Shown: in pieces, positions 43,346-54,269 of the stretch
Layout of the letters: the number at the start of each line of letters is the position of its first letter
Position numbering within the stretch: the stretch's first letter is position 1
From: Dugong dugon
Taxonomy: Eukaryota > Chordata > Mammalia > Sirenia > Dugongidae
Reading direction: 5' to 3'
DNA: 64,000 bases
Assembly (NCBI GenBank): GCA_030035585.1
Contig: CM057476.1
Span: 23,358,501 to 23,422,500 of the forward strand
Notes under the pieces: model-generated
The model's input: only the letters and a program-made list of their open reading frames with translations
The model's database searches: none
What the model was told of the DNA's origin: nothing
Position numbers and translations under genes: made by a program

Positions 43346-43615
43346 TCCATTCCTGCAGAATCCCCTCTGTGTCTGCCCTCCTCTCACCCAGCACCTCACT
43401 CCTCAGAACATTCCCTCCACCTGACCCTCCAACTGTGACATCTTTCTCTGCCCCACGCCTGACTCATTCTTCAAGACTCAGCCTAATATCACCTACTCCA
43501 GGAAGCCTTCCTGGATTGCCTCTCCTTTGCCCTCACTCCCCAGGCTGAGAGGTGTCCCCTTGCCCCCGCCTCCCTTCCCATCCCACTATACCGATGTGAC
43601 TTCTGGTAAAAACTT
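43346..43615 (+). repeat. L2 LINE fragment
   Basis: GCCCCACGCCTGACTCATTC, TTCAAGACTCAGCCTAATAT, CCAGGAAGCCTTCCTGGATT and GCCTCTCCTTTGCCCTCA. Typical LINE2. Confidence 0.75.
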
Positions 43616-43620
43616 GTCCT

Positions 43621-44860
43621 CTCATTATGCTGAGTGAAATAAGTCAATCACAAAAGGACAAATATTATATGAGACCTCTATTGTAAAAACCCATAAAAAT
43701 TTTACACACAAGAAGTAACAATCTTTGTTGGTTACCAGGGATGGGAGGGGTCGGGGGAAATACTAAATAGGCAATCGGTAAGTGGTATCTTTGGTGAAGG
43801 GTGAGACGGTACACAATACAGGGGAAACCAGCACAACATGTATAAGGAAAGGTCATGGAAGCCCCATAGACACATCCAAACTCCCTGAGGGACGGAATTG
43901 CTGGGCAGAGGAGCTGTGGGGACCTTTTTCTTGGGGAACATCTAGCTCAACTGGCATAACACAGTTTACAAAGACAATGTTCTACATTCTACCTTGGTGA
44001 GTAGCATCTGGGGTCTTAAAAGCCTGTAAGCAGCCATCTAAGACACTCCACTGGTCTCATCTCTTTGGTAGCAAGGGAGAATGAAGAGAACAGGATACAA
44101 GGAAAAGATTAGTCCAAAGGTCTAATGGACCACAGCCACCAAGGCCTCCACCAGACTGACCCGTATAGCTCGATGCTGTCCGGCTACCACCACTGACTGC
44201 TCTGACCGGGATCACAACAGAAGGTTCTGGACAGAGCTGGAGAAGGATGTAGAACAAAATTCTAACACACACAAAAAAGACCAGATTTACTGGCCTAAAG
44301 GAGACTGGAGAAACCCCGAGAGTACGGCCCCCAGACACCCTTTTAGCTCAGTGGTGAAGTCACTTCTGAGGTTCACCGTTCAGCCGGAGATTGGACAGCC
44401 CCATAAAACAAAACAGGACTAATGAGGCACAGCAGTTCAGGGACAAGGGCTAGAAGGCAGAAGGGGACAGGAAAGCTGGTTGATCGGGAACCTAAAGTTG
44501 ACTAAGGACAGTGTCGATGTGTAGTGAGTTTGTTAACCATTGTCATAGGGCAACATGTGTACTAACTGTTTAATGAGAAACTATTTTGTTCTGTAAATCT
44601 TCATCTAAAGTGAGAATAGCAGCACAATGGGAACAGCGTAGTTGATGTCACTGAACTGTGCATGTAGAAATCTTTTAAATGGTGTATCTTTGGCTATGTA
44701 TATTTTCACCGAAAAAAAAAAAAAAAGGTCAAGAAGTGAGAGGGTTGACATGTCGGGGGTTTGTTAACCAATGTCATAAAACAATATGTGTACTACTGAT
44801 TATGAGAAACTATTTCTTCCGTAAACCTTCACCTAAAGTACAATTTAAAAAAAAAAAACT
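43621..44860 (+). mobile_element. L1 3' end with composite tail
   Basis: It is bounded by the target duplication AAAACTTGTCCTC/AAAACTCGTCCTC at about 43,608-43,620 and 44,857-44,869. The young 3' UTR runs to CTTCATCTAAA (about 44,611). Then comes an older-type module, GTGAGAATAGCAGCACAATG to TTTTCACC plus A run (44,612-44,728), and a second young tail (GGGTTTGTTAACCAATGTCA to CTAAAGTACAATTT plus A run). The same junctions appear in the L1 at 16.4-17.1 kb. Confidence 0.9.
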
Positions 44861-45019
44861 CGTCCTCGGCCAGCCCCACTCACCAGGTCGCCTCCTCCCC
44901 TTGCCCCGGGCCTGTGCTTGCTGGTGCTGCGACCCTCCTCACGCTGTACTAAAATTGTTTGCTTCCATGCCCTCCCTGACTTGTGTGTCCCTTAAAGGCT
45001 GAGCTCTAACCCACCTCCT

Positions 45020-45980
45020 CCTTTGTAAACAGTTTTATTGAGATATCATTCACATACCATACAATTCACCCCTTTAAGGTATACAATTCAGTAGTTTTTA
45101 ATATAGTCACAGAGTTGTGTAACTATCACCACCAAAATGAAGCTTTTAGAGCATTTCAACCACCCCCCTCCGAAAAAACCCCACACCCATTAGCAGTCAG
45201 TCTCCATTGCCCTCTTCCCTCAGCCCCAGACAACCACTAATCTACTTTCTGTCTCTATAGATTCCCCCATTCTGGACATTTCATAGAAATGGAATCATAC
45301 AATGTGAGTCCTTTGTGACTAGCTTCTGTCACTCAGCATCACGATTTCAAGGGTCACCCACGCTGTAGCATGAAGTACTCCATTCCTTTTACGGCTGAAC
45401 AATATTCCATGTTGTTTTTCCATTGATGGACACTTGGGTTGTTTCACCGTTTGGCTATTGGGACTAAGGCTGTTATCAACATCCGTGCACAGGTTTTTGT
45501 GTGGACATATGTTTTCAACTCTCCTGGGTGTATACGTAGCAGTGGCATTGCCGGGTCACCCTAAGGAGTGCTGGTGGCACAATGGTTAAGTGCTTGGCTG
45601 CTAACCAAAAGGCTGGTGGTTCAAACTCACCTGGCGATCTGCTCCTGTACCTGTTACCCGAAAGCCATACTAGTTGCTGTTCAGTCAGTTCTGACTCATA
45701 TCGACCATATAGGGCAGAGCAACCTAGGAAACCCTATAGGGCAGTTCTACTCTGTCACATGGGATCACTATGAGTTAGACTCAGCTCACCCAACGACAAC
45801 ATGCTAACTCTATGTTTCATATGTGAGAAACTGCCAGACTGTTTTCCAAAGCAGCTGCAGCATTTGACATCCCCACCAGCAGGGTATGAGGGTTCTGACT
45901 TCTCCACATTCTCCTCAACACTTGTAATTATCTGACTTTCTGATTCTAAGCCGTCCTAGAGAGTGTGAAGTGGTAAGCCT
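45020..45980 (-). mobile_element. Old L1 3' end, split by a SINE
   Basis: The + strand shows AGTTTTATTGAGATATCATT, GTAACTATCACCACCAAAAT, GGCTGAACAATATTCCATGT and TGGACACTTGGGTTGTTTCA. It resumes after the SINE with TGAGAAACTGCCAGACTGTT. It is an old (L1M-type) element in reverse. Confidence 0.85.
45562..45805 (+). repeat. AfroSINE-type SINE
   Basis: GAGTGCTGGTGGCACAATGG, GGCTGGTGGTTCAAACTCAC, an inserted or rearranged internal piece (AGTTGCTGTTCAGTCAGTTC), then ACCCTATAGGGCAGTTCTAC and ACTATGAGTTAGACTCAGCT. It lies within old L1. Confidence 0.85.
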
Positions 45981-46007
45981 TAAACCCTATATTTACCAGG
46001 CGACAAG

Positions 46008-46208
46008 TCCTGGCGGTGGAGCTATGGGCCCTGGAAGCTGACCCTGGGCTGGAAGCCCGATCTTCCACTTCTGCCTGAGGGGGTTGGGCCAGGTCTTTCC
46101 ACCTGGCTGAGCCTCATCTTCCCCTTCTGTGGAGTGGAACCATGGTAGGTGGCTGAGAGGTAGGCTGTAAGGTCCTCAGCACAGTGGCTTGGCATAAAGC
46201 ACGCATTA
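46008..46208 (+). repeat. MIR SINE
   Basis: TCCTGGCGGTGGAGCTATGG, TGAGCCTCATCTTCCCCTTC and CTCAGCACAGTGGCTTGGCA. Confidence 0.7.
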
Positions 46209-47615
46209 CAGCTAGATGATCACGTCAGCGCTCCAAAGCCAGCACAGGTTCTGCTGTGGGGTGGGCCTTCGTGGGTGTGGGTGGAGCGGGCGGCAGCGAG
46301 TGTGCTCCGGGGCAGACCCCAGCTGAGGACCTGGGTCTGGCTGGACATGAGGAGGCTTGGGGAGGTGCTCACTGCCTCCTGTTCTGGGGCCCCTTGGCCA
46401 AAGTCCCCTCCAGAAGGCTCTTGCCTGGGTCGGAAAGCTGTTTTCTTTCTACAGGTGTTTTTTGAGACTCGGCACACGTGAGCCACCTCCTGATGGTTTG
46501 AATTAGGAAGCAGCTGATGCCTTCTGGAAGACCTAGGAAAACATTATTGTTTGAGCCCAGACTCTCGCTGGCAGGCCTGACTGCCTGGCCTGGCGTTCCA
46601 GATCACAAAAGCCTTCACTGGCAAAATCGGAGTCTTCCCATCGGGGACTCCCCTCAACCCCACTTCCCCTAGCTGCCGCCTGGACCTGGCAAGCCCTGCC
46701 TGCCGGTGGGAGCTGGGACAAGACTCCTGTGCAGTTTGGGCTCCTCTGCCCAGTAGCGTGTTGGTTGACCAAGGGCTGAGTCACCTCCCAGCCTGGCAAA
46801 GGCCGGGTGTCTGGTGCAGTGCAAAGGTGGTGCCCTCTCAAGAAGGCGGGTGGCGGGCTTGGGGGGGGACTCTGTGGAGGGAGCAGGGCCAGAAGGAAGG
46901 TGCCAACAGGCTGGTAGGATGCTGAGCCTGGGCAAGGAGAGACAGCATTAACAGCTTTCATTTCACAGATGTGGAGACTGAGGCTCATACAGCCAGGACT
47001 GGCTCGGAAGTCTCATTTTTCCTTTCCACGCTGAGAATGGGAGTAAAAGTAAAAGTGCTTTGTGACCCTAAAGGCACAGCACAGGCTTGAGGAGTTTTCA
47101 ATATCATCCTTGGCTGTTTTCCTCACCTGGGCTTGTCCTTTCCTGCCCCACCAACCCAACCGGAGTAGCCAGAGCAGGTGGACGGAAAAGCCTGGAGGGG
47201 CCTTCCCTTGACCCAGACACCGCCTTGCTGTGCCTTCCGCGTGCTCACCAGCAGTCAGAGTCCCGTACCCCCTTATCTCTGGCTCAGCCTCAAGGGCGCG
47301 GCACGTGCTTTACAGCTGAAAAGTCCAACCTTAGATGGACAGGGGTGATTATCTGGGCCTGTGGCGCCCTGAGAGGCCCCCGCAGCATGTGACAGAATGC
47401 CAGAAGGCCCCCCATGCCAACTTCCTGCACTCGGCCCCTACTGCCCCCTGCTGCTTAACTTCCAGAAGGACAGTCACCTCGAGGGTGGCCCCTGGAGCTC
47501 AGTGGCCTCCACCCTCGCAGCCCACCTCCTCACCGCTCCTCGCTCCTCAGGTGAGCCAGGCCTGGGTCCAAACCACTGCCACATCCCAGCACTGGGTGTG
47601 GGCGCCTGTTTCCTG
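46209..47615. other. GC-rich intergenic DNA, no gene recognised
   Basis: Frames of up to 151 codons occur on both strands, but I see no motif, splice pairing or repeat-free conserved exon. A short reverse MIR piece is at about 46,945-46,990 (TCACAGATGTGGAGACTGAG). Confidence 0.4.
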
Positions 47616-47740
47616 ATCCTAAAAGGAGACTTCTCTTGTCTCTACCCCATGGGGCTTCAGGAAAGATCAAATGAGGTGGGACATGGCACGCATGAGAACA
47701 GGCTGGCACATACAGTAGGTGCTCAGCAACTGGTCATTTG
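47616..47740 (+). repeat. MIR SINE 3' half
   Basis: GGGGCTTCAGGAAAGATCAA, GAACAGGCTGGCACATACAG and TAGGTGCTCAGCAACTGGTC. Confidence 0.7.
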
Positions 47741-47764
47741 ATTTATTTGCTTTCCCACCCCCTG

Positions 47765-47905
47765 TGCCCTGAAGATTTTCTTGGCTTTAATCTTTAGAGA
47801 AGCAGATAGCCAGGTCTTTCTTCTGGGGTGCTTCTGGGTGGGTTCGAACCACCAACCTTCAGTTTAGTAGTCGAGCACAAACTATTTGCACCATCCAGGT
47901 AGCTT
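47765..47905 (-). repeat. AfroSINE-type SINE (head part)
   Basis: AGAGAAGCAGATAGCCAGGT, GGTTCGAACCACCAACCTTC and AACTATTTGCACCATCCAGG. 3'-truncated. Confidence 0.85.
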
Positions 47906-48239
47906 ATCTAGGGGTTGTGAGGTACAGATGACTTTGGCTTTTTTCCCCCAGTGTGTGTGCATGTTTTCCTTTTCTGCATCGTGCATGATTCACGTCCATA
48001 ATTAGAGAAGAATTCCAAATAAAAGCTATTGAAAGAAGGAGCCACTCCACTTGATTGAAATGCCATTGAATTACACAGCCTTTCATTTTCCAAGGCTGTG
48101 TGCACCATGGGCATCATCTAGGAAATGGCCTTTTCTTACACTTGACCCCCCTGGCTCCCGCTTAGCTCTGGATGTGGAGCTGCACTCCCAGGCCCCTCAC
48201 CTTTGCCCCTCACTGACTCTCCAGCCTCAATCCTTGGGG

Positions 48240-48522
48240 AACACCCATCGCAAGCCATCTAGGGTCTTCTCTCATTTACCCTCCCCATTTCAAAGGTTCT
48301 AGCTGCTTCCAAATAGTGGCTCGAATACCATCTCCTGTGGGCTACCCGGCACTCCTGCCCCAGACTCTCTCCAGACCCCTTCAGCCTTCCTTGGTGCTTT
48401 GCAAGACTGCCCTGCTCACTAACCGCTCCCCTGATAGACTGTAAGTTCCTCAAGAGCAGGGGACGCATCCCACACCTCCCTCATTCCAGCACCTGGTGTG
48501 GTGCTCAGGGAGAAGCCAAGGG
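48240..48522 (+). repeat. L2 LINE fragment
   Basis: GACTGTAAGTTCCTCAAGAG, CAGGGGACGCATCCCACACC and CCAGCACCTGGTGTGGTGCT. Typical LINE2 3' end. Confidence 0.75.
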
Positions 48523-48559
48523 AGGGACTCAGGAGGTCATGAGTGGTGATAAAGTTTCT

Positions 48560-48682
48560 AATGATGCTGATGGCAGCTGCTGTGTACTGATCGCTGACCT
48601 TGAGCCTTTACCTGCTCAGCTCTTTACCTGAATTATGTCATGTAACGAACACCCCACCTCTCACCCCTGGCAAACCAGAGAC
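48560..48682 (-). repeat. MIR/MIR3-like fragment
   Basis: GTGTACTGATCGCTGACCTT and TTACCTGAATTATGTCATGT in reverse MIR order. Weak. Confidence 0.4.
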
Positions 48683-48683
48683 T

Positions 48684-48862
48684 AACATTGTCCTACTAAC
48701 GGCGATCCCATGTGTTTTAGGCTGAAAGTGCACTCTACAGGGTTTTCAATGGCTGTGATCTTACAGAAGTAGATCCACCAGGCCTTTCTTCTACGGCATC
48801 ACTGGGTGGATTCAAACATCAACCTTTCGGTTAGTAGTTAAGCACAAACCGTTTTTGACATA
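48684..48862 (-). repeat. AfroSINE-type SINE
   Basis: ACTAACGGCGATCCCATGTG, GGTTTTCAATGGCTGTGATC, AGAAGTAGATCCACCAGGCC and CAACCTTTCGGTTAGTAGTT. Confidence 0.85.
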
Positions 48863-48879
48863 ATCATGGTGCTGATAGC

Positions 48880-49250
48880 TGCTCTCCTGACAGGAGGAGG
48901 GTACTGCAGGAAGAAGTCCAAGCTGCACTGAAGACTTTGGGGAAAAACAAGACTCCAGGTATTGATGGGATACCAACTTAGATGTTTCAACAAACAGATG
49001 CAAGGCTGGAAGTGCTCACTTGTCTATGCTAAGCAATTTGGAAGACAGCTATCCGGACAACTGACTGGAAGAGATCTATATTTGTGCCCATTTCAAAGAA
49101 AGGCGATCCAATGGAATGCAGAAATTATCAAACAGTATCATTAATATCACATGCAAATAAAATTATGCTGCAATAATTCAACTACAATTGCAGCAGTACA
49201 TCGACAGGGCACTGCCAGAACTTCAAGCCCTGTGCAGAAGAGGACATGCC
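48880..49250 (+). mobile_element. RTE-clade LINE, reverse transcriptase fragment
   Basis: GAAGAAGTCCAAGCTGCACT, GACTCCAGGTATTGATGGGA, GATGTTTCAACAAACAGATG, CAAAGAAAGGCGATCCAATG and CAGTACATCGACAGGGCACT. It encodes the same RTE RT region as the - strand copy at 12.6-12.85 kb, in several broken frames. Confidence 0.85.
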
Positions 49251-49401
49251 TGTCAGGAGCAGGCAGCAGGGTTGAGTGGGATGTGACTGACATTGCCCTT
49301 CAGAGCGACAGTAACGATGACGATGACAAGGAGGGTGGCTGACTGCCCTCCCTTTCCACCCCAGGGCCTATTTCGCTTAAACACACACACTCATGACTAA
49401 G

Positions 49402-51482
49402 TACAGGCAGTCCCCCGGGTTACGGAAGTCCGACTTATGACAACTCGTACTTGCTGTTTAATGTTATGTAAATTTGCCTTCCCTTGGAAAGGACTGAACC
49501 AACCTCTACTCGCAACAAATTCATCACAATCACCTTCACTTGCTGCACTTGCAGCTTTTAAAAAAAATTGTTCTACTTTAACTGAAAGTTTACAATTCAA
49601 GTGAGTCTCTCATACAAAAATTTATACATACATTGTTATGTGACCCTAGTTGCTCTTCATGTACTGTGACAGCACACTTTTTCTTTCCAACCTGGATTTC
49701 CTGTGTCCATTCAACCAGCTCCTGACCCTCTCTGCCTTCTCATCTCACCTCCAGACAGGAGCTGCCCATTTAGTCTCACGAATCTACTTGAGCTAAGAAG
49801 CACATTCTTCACAAGTATCATTTTATGTCCCATAATCTAGTCTGATCTTTGTCTGAAGAGATGGCCTCAGGAATGGTTTTACTTCTGGGCTGACAGAGAG
49901 TCCGGGGGTCATGCTTTCTGGGGTTCCTCCAGTCTCAGTCAGACCATAAAATCTGGTCTCTTTACTAGAATTTGAGTTCTGCACCCCACCTTTCTTCTGC
50001 TCCATTAGGGACTCTCTGTCGTGTTCCCTGTCAGGGCGGTCATTGGTGGTAGCCGGGCACCGTCTAGTTCTTCTGGTCTCAGGCCGATGAAGTCTCTGGT
50101 TTATGTGGCCCTTTCTGTCTCTTGGGCTAATACTTTCCTTGTGTCTTTGGTGTTCTTCATCATCCTTTACTCCCCCTTAGTTGGGACCAATTGATGCATC
50201 TTAGATAGTCGCTTGCTAGCTTTTAAGGCCCCAGTCGCCACTCACTAAAGTAGGATGCAGAACATTTTCTTAATAAGCTTTGTTATGCCAGTTGACCTAG
50301 ATGTCCCCTGAAAGCATGGTCCCCAGACCCGCACCCCTGCCACTCTGTCCCTCAAAGTGTTTGGTTGTGTTCAGGAAACTTCTTAGCTTTTGATTTAGTC
50401 CAGTTGTGCTGACTTCCCCTGGAGTGTGTGTTGTCCTTCCCTTCACCTAAGATAATTCTTATCTACTATCTAGTTAGTGAATAACCCTCACCCTCCCTCC
50501 CCACCCTCATAACCATCAAAGAATGTTTTCTTCTGTGTTTAAACCTTTTCTTGCGTTCTTATGACAGTAGTCTTATACAATATTTGTTCTTTTGTGACTG
50601 TCTAAATTCACTCAGCATAATGCCTTCCAGCTTCCTCCATGTTATGTTTCATGGATTCATCGTTGCTCTTTATAGCTGCGTAGTATTCCATTGTGCGACT
50701 ATACCGTAATTTGTTTACCCATTCATCTGTTGATGGGCACCTAGGTTGTTTCCATGTTTTTGCTATCGTGAACAGTGCTGCAGTGAACATGGGTGTGCAT
50801 GTATCTATTCGTGTGATGCCGCTTATTTCTCTAAGATATATTCCAAGGAGCGGGATTGTTGGATCACATGGTACATCTATTTCTAGCTTTTTAAGGAAGT
50901 GCCAAATCGATTTCCGAAGTGGAGGTACCGTTTTACATTCCCACCAACAGTGTATAAGTGTTCCACTCTCGCCACAACCTTTCTAGTATTTATTATGTGG
51001 TGTTTTTTGGATTAATGCTAGCCTTGTCGGGGTGAGATAGTATCTCATTGTAGTTTCGATTTGTATTTCTCTAATGGCTAATGATCATGAGCATTTCCTC
51101 ATGTGTCTGTTAGTTGCCTGAATGTCTTCTTTGGTGAAGTGTCTGTTCATCTCCTTTGCCCATTTTTTAATCGGGTTATTTGTCTTTTTGTTGTTGAGGT
51201 TTTGCAATATCTTGTCGATTTTAGAGATTAGATGCTGATCAGATTTGTTGTAGCTAAAAAAATTTTCCCAGTCTATAGGTTGACTTTTTACTCTTTTGGT
51301 GAAATATGTTGATGAACATAAGCGTTTGATTTTTAGGAGCTCCCAATTATCTAGTTTTGCATTTGCAGCTTTTAAATCATTGAAAAGGCTTTGAGCCCTT
51401 TCTTGCACTAAAGTAAGGCTAAATAAGAACAATACGTACCTGTTGGGACTTACGTACAAATTTGACTTAAAGACATAGTTAG
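49402..51482 (-). mobile_element. Tigger-type DNA transposon split by L1
   Basis: The left end is TACAGGCAGTCCCCCGGGTT, with the TA target expected for Tc1/mariner-type elements. The - strand of the left part reads FVASRGWFSPFQGKANLHNI, which fits the CENP-B/Tigger-type HTH region. The right part (51,370-51,482) ends near TTGACTTAAAGACATAGTTA. Confidence 0.65.
49560..51368 (-). mobile_element. Young L1, 5'-truncated (ORF2 C terminus and 3' UTR)
   Basis: On the - strand, ORF2 parts read NNPIKKWAKEMNRHFTKEDI and ALFTIAKTWKQPRCPSTDEW. A 3' UTR follows, matching the 35.97 kb copy (AGCTAAGAAGTTTCCTGAAC, AAAGGTGGGGTGCAGAACTC). The target sequence GCAGCTTTTAAA occurs at both ends (about 49,550 and 51,365). 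Frameshifts are present. Confidence 0.88.
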
Positions 51483-51755
51483 GAATAGATCTTGTTCATT
51501 GCCCCAGGGCCCTGCCTGTAATGGTAGCTGGGCACCATCCAGTTCTTCTGGTCTCATGGCAAAGGAGGTAGTTTTTCGTGGCAGCAATTAGCCACACGTT
51601 CCATTTCCTCCTCCTATTCCTAACTCTCCTTCCTCTGTGGCTCCAGGGAAGTAGAGACCAATTGTTGTGCCTTGGATGGCCACTTCATTGTCTCTTTTTC
51701 TAATAAACTGCATCTTTTGCTTCCATTTGGGAAACAACACCTCTACACTCTTAGG
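51483..51755 (-). repeat. Older L1 3' UTR fragment and flank
   Basis: TAATGGTAGCTGGGCACCAT and GGTCTCATGGCAAAGGAGGT match the old L1 3' UTR seen at 17.6 kb. Confidence 0.65.
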
Positions 51756-51761
51756 CCATGT

Positions 51762-52232
51762 AATAGGCTGAAAATGGCCCCTAAAGATGTCCACGTCCTA
51801 ATCTGAAACCTGTGAACGTCCCTATATGTAGCAAAAGGGGCTTTGCAGATGGGATAAGGTTAAGAATTTTGTGATGGGGAGATCATCTGGATTATGCAGC
51901 TAGGCCAATGTAATCCCAAGGTTCTTTATAAGAGGGAGCAGGAGGAGTCAGAGTGAGAGGAAAAGGTGTTGTGAAGACGGAAGCAGAGACTGGAGTGATG
52001 AGATTTGAAGATGGAGGAAGGGGCCACAAGCCAAGGAATACAGGCAGCCTCTAGATGTTGGAAAAATCCAGGAAACAGATTCTCCCCTAGAGCCTCCAGA
52101 AAGAAGCAGCCCTGCCGACAGTCCAAAAATGATTTTGGACTCTGGCCCCCAGAACTGTAAGGGAATAGATTTGTGTTGTTTTAAATCACCTTATTAGTGG
52201 TAATTTATTAAAGCAGTCATAGGAAAATAATA
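51762..52232 (+). repeat. Ancient mammalian repeat
   Basis: CCTAAAGATGTCCACGTCCT, GGGGCTTTGCAGATGGGATA, TTCTTTATAAGAGGGAGCAG, AGCCTCTAGATGTTGGAAAA and TTGTGTTGTTTTAAATCACC. It is the same family as the split copy at 28.87-30.2 kb. The flanking TAGGCCATGT is repeated on both sides. Confidence 0.7.
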
Positions 52233-52234
52233 TA

Positions 52235-52578
52235 GGCCATGTGGTTTGCGTGACCTTGCACACCTAGACCCCCAGCGTGCACGCCTGTTCAGGCATTGCC
52301 GATCATATGCTGTCTTCTGCCACTGCGATTAGTTTAGAGGTGTGTGTGTGATGAGAACCAATTCCAATACTACTATGGGAACTACCGGTGCAGAGAAGCT
52401 CTGTTGAAGGCCACCCTGTGAACCAAGAACAGCAGAGAGGAAAGCAGCTTGGAAGTGTTGACAGTTTGAGTCCTGATGACACCGTGTGAACACCTGAATC
52501 AAGTTGTGCCTGAAGTTCATCTACCACTGGACGTCTCCATTACCCGGTCAATAAACTCTCTTTTTTGTTTAAAAAAAA
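52235..52578 (+). other. Unassigned sequence ending in AATAAA and poly(A)
   Basis: The stretch ends GTCAATAAACTCTCTTTTTT followed by an A14 run, as in a reverse-transcribed RNA or an old poly(A)-tailed repeat. I do not recognise a gene in it. Confidence 0.4.
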
Positions 52579-52599
52579 AAAAAAGCAAAAACACGACTA

Positions 52600-53110
52600 T
52601 ACTGAGATATAATTTCTAATTATCATATCGACAAAAATCTAAAAGTTTGATGATATATAATATGTTGGTGAGGCTATGGAGAACCAGATACTCTCATATT
52701 GCTAGAGGGAGTCTAAACTGTAATACAGCCCTTATGAAGGAGAATTTGTAAGCGTCCACAAAAATTTTGAATACATAGGCTCTCTACCCCAGTATTTCTA
52801 CTTCTGGAAATTTGGCCTACAGATGTATTAGACAAACAAACAAACCATTGCCATCAAGTCGATTCCATGTCATAGCAACCTTATAGGACAGAGCAGAACC
52901 GCCCCAAAGTGTTTTCAAGGAACAGCTGGTGGATTCGAAATATCGACCTTTTGGTTAGCAGCCAAGCTCTTAACAACTGCACCACCAGGGCCCGATGTAT
53001 TAGCAAATGTGTGAAATGACCCTGTATACAAGGTCATTCACTAGTGCAAAGATTTGTAACAGCTGCGAAAGCAAAAAGAATATTAAGCCAATAGTAAAAA
53101 TTGGTTGAAG
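52600..53110 (+). mobile_element. Old L1 fragment with SINE
   Basis: GGTGAGGCTATGGAGAACCA, GGAGTCTAAACTGTAATACA and CCCAGTATTTCTACTTCTGG, then after the SINE GGTCATTCACTAGTGCAAAG. It is an old L1 (L1ME-like) in + orientation. Confidence 0.65.
52833..52998 (-). repeat. AfroSINE-type SINE
   Basis: ACCATTGCCATCAAGTCGAT, ACCTTATAGGACAGAGCAGA, GGTTAGCAGCCAAGCTCTTA and CTGCACCACCAGGGCCC. Confidence 0.92.
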
Positions 53111-53645
53111 TTTATTTAATATACGATTTGCAAATCGGGGCAACATTTCTGACTAGAGAGTCACAAATGTTCCAAATAAGAGAAATCTTTCACAGCTTCT
53201 TATGCTCGAGTTTACTGCTAGAAATTGTATGCTGCTGTGAAAACAGGGCCAGAATAGTGTTTACATAATTAGTCGTGGACATGCAACATTTTCTTGAAGA
53301 ACAATTCAAATAATTACCGACTCACCTTAAAACATAGCTTCTGGTCTGACCTTTGTAATTACTGTTTGTCAAAACTGACTGTACATAGATAATTCTATAA
53401 AAGAGCACAATGCTTGAGGTAAACGTTCTTTATTAATTAAGCTAAACTGTTGTTTGACTGAAAGATGACTTTCAGGAAACCAGTCTTGACTCAATGTTTA
53501 AGGTTCAAAGATTAGTTTAGTTTGGCAATAACGTGGGTGGGTCATTTTCAACCTCCATGGATCCAGAAAACCTGGATGCCACAAGAATTAAAAATTCCGT
53601 TCCTTTTAGCCCAAGTATTCATTAATAAGACAAATCCCAGAACTG
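53111..53645. repeat. AT-rich DNA including old L1 3' UTR
   Basis: From about 53,340 it carries GTACATAGATAATTCTATAA, AGCACAATGCTTGAGGTAAA and TTAATTAAGCTAAACTGTTG, related to the old L1 3' UTR at 14.0 kb. The part before that is unassigned. Confidence 0.5.
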
Positions 53646-53649
53646 GACT

Positions 53650-54000
53650 ATGAAGTTGTAAAAAGGCATGAGGAAGGTCTCTGTGCACTGATGTGAAAAG
53701 ATGTCCAAGACGTGAAAAAATCAAGGTGCGGAACAGTGTAGATAGTATGCCATTTGTGTGGAAAAAATGGAAAAATTATCTTTATTTGTATTTGTGTTTG
53801 CTTAAGGAAATCTGATAAGCTACAAAAGAAACTAAGAAATACGGTTGCCCATTTGGGAGAGAGATGGGAACTAGGCAGGAAGGGGATAAGACTGGCAGTG
53901 AAATCTGTCACTGTAGACCTTTTTATACTTTCTGGGTTTGGAAACTTCTGTTTTAGTCTGAAAATGAAATTTAAAAAAACAATCGGCACAGTATGATCAA
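53650..54000 (+). mobile_element. Old L1 3' end (L1ME-like)
   Basis: AGATGTCCAAGACGTGAAAA, GCGGAACAGTGTAGATAGTA, TGCCATTTGTGTGGAAAAAA and TTTGCTTAAGGAAATCTGAT. A 143-codon frame on the - strand is a by-product. Confidence 0.7.
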
Positions 54001-54077
54001 GTTTAATAAAGAAACAGATAAACACGCATGAAACCAGAAAAAATAAAACACTCAGCCTCTGAGTGGTTACTCTGGAC

Positions 54078-54268
54078 ACCCATCAGTCAACTGCCGTCAA
54101 GTCAACTCTACCTCATAGTCACCTCGCGTATGTCAGTAGTAGAACTGTGCTCCAGAGGGTTTTCCGTGGCTGATTTTTCAGAAGTAGATTGCCAGGCCTT
54201 TCTTCTGTACCTCCACCCTTTCAGTTAGCAGCTCAGTATGTTAAATATCTGCACCACTCAGATACCAC
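54078..54268 (-). repeat. AfroSINE-type SINE
   Basis: CAACTGCCGTCAAGTCAACT, CTCCAGAGGGTTTTCCGTGG, AGAAGTAGATTGCCAGGCCT and ATCTGCACCACTCAGATACC. Confidence 0.88.
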
Positions 54269-54269
54269 A

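Noticed and set aside
46533-46988. 151-codon - strand frame in GC-rich DNA
   Set aside because: Overlapping open frames occur on both strands, there is no family motif, and a MIR fragment lies at its start.
52235-52578. Processed pseudogene with poly(A) tail
   Set aside because: AATAAA and an A14 run are present, but I recognise no parent gene in the preceding sequence. It could equally be an old poly(A)-tailed repeat.
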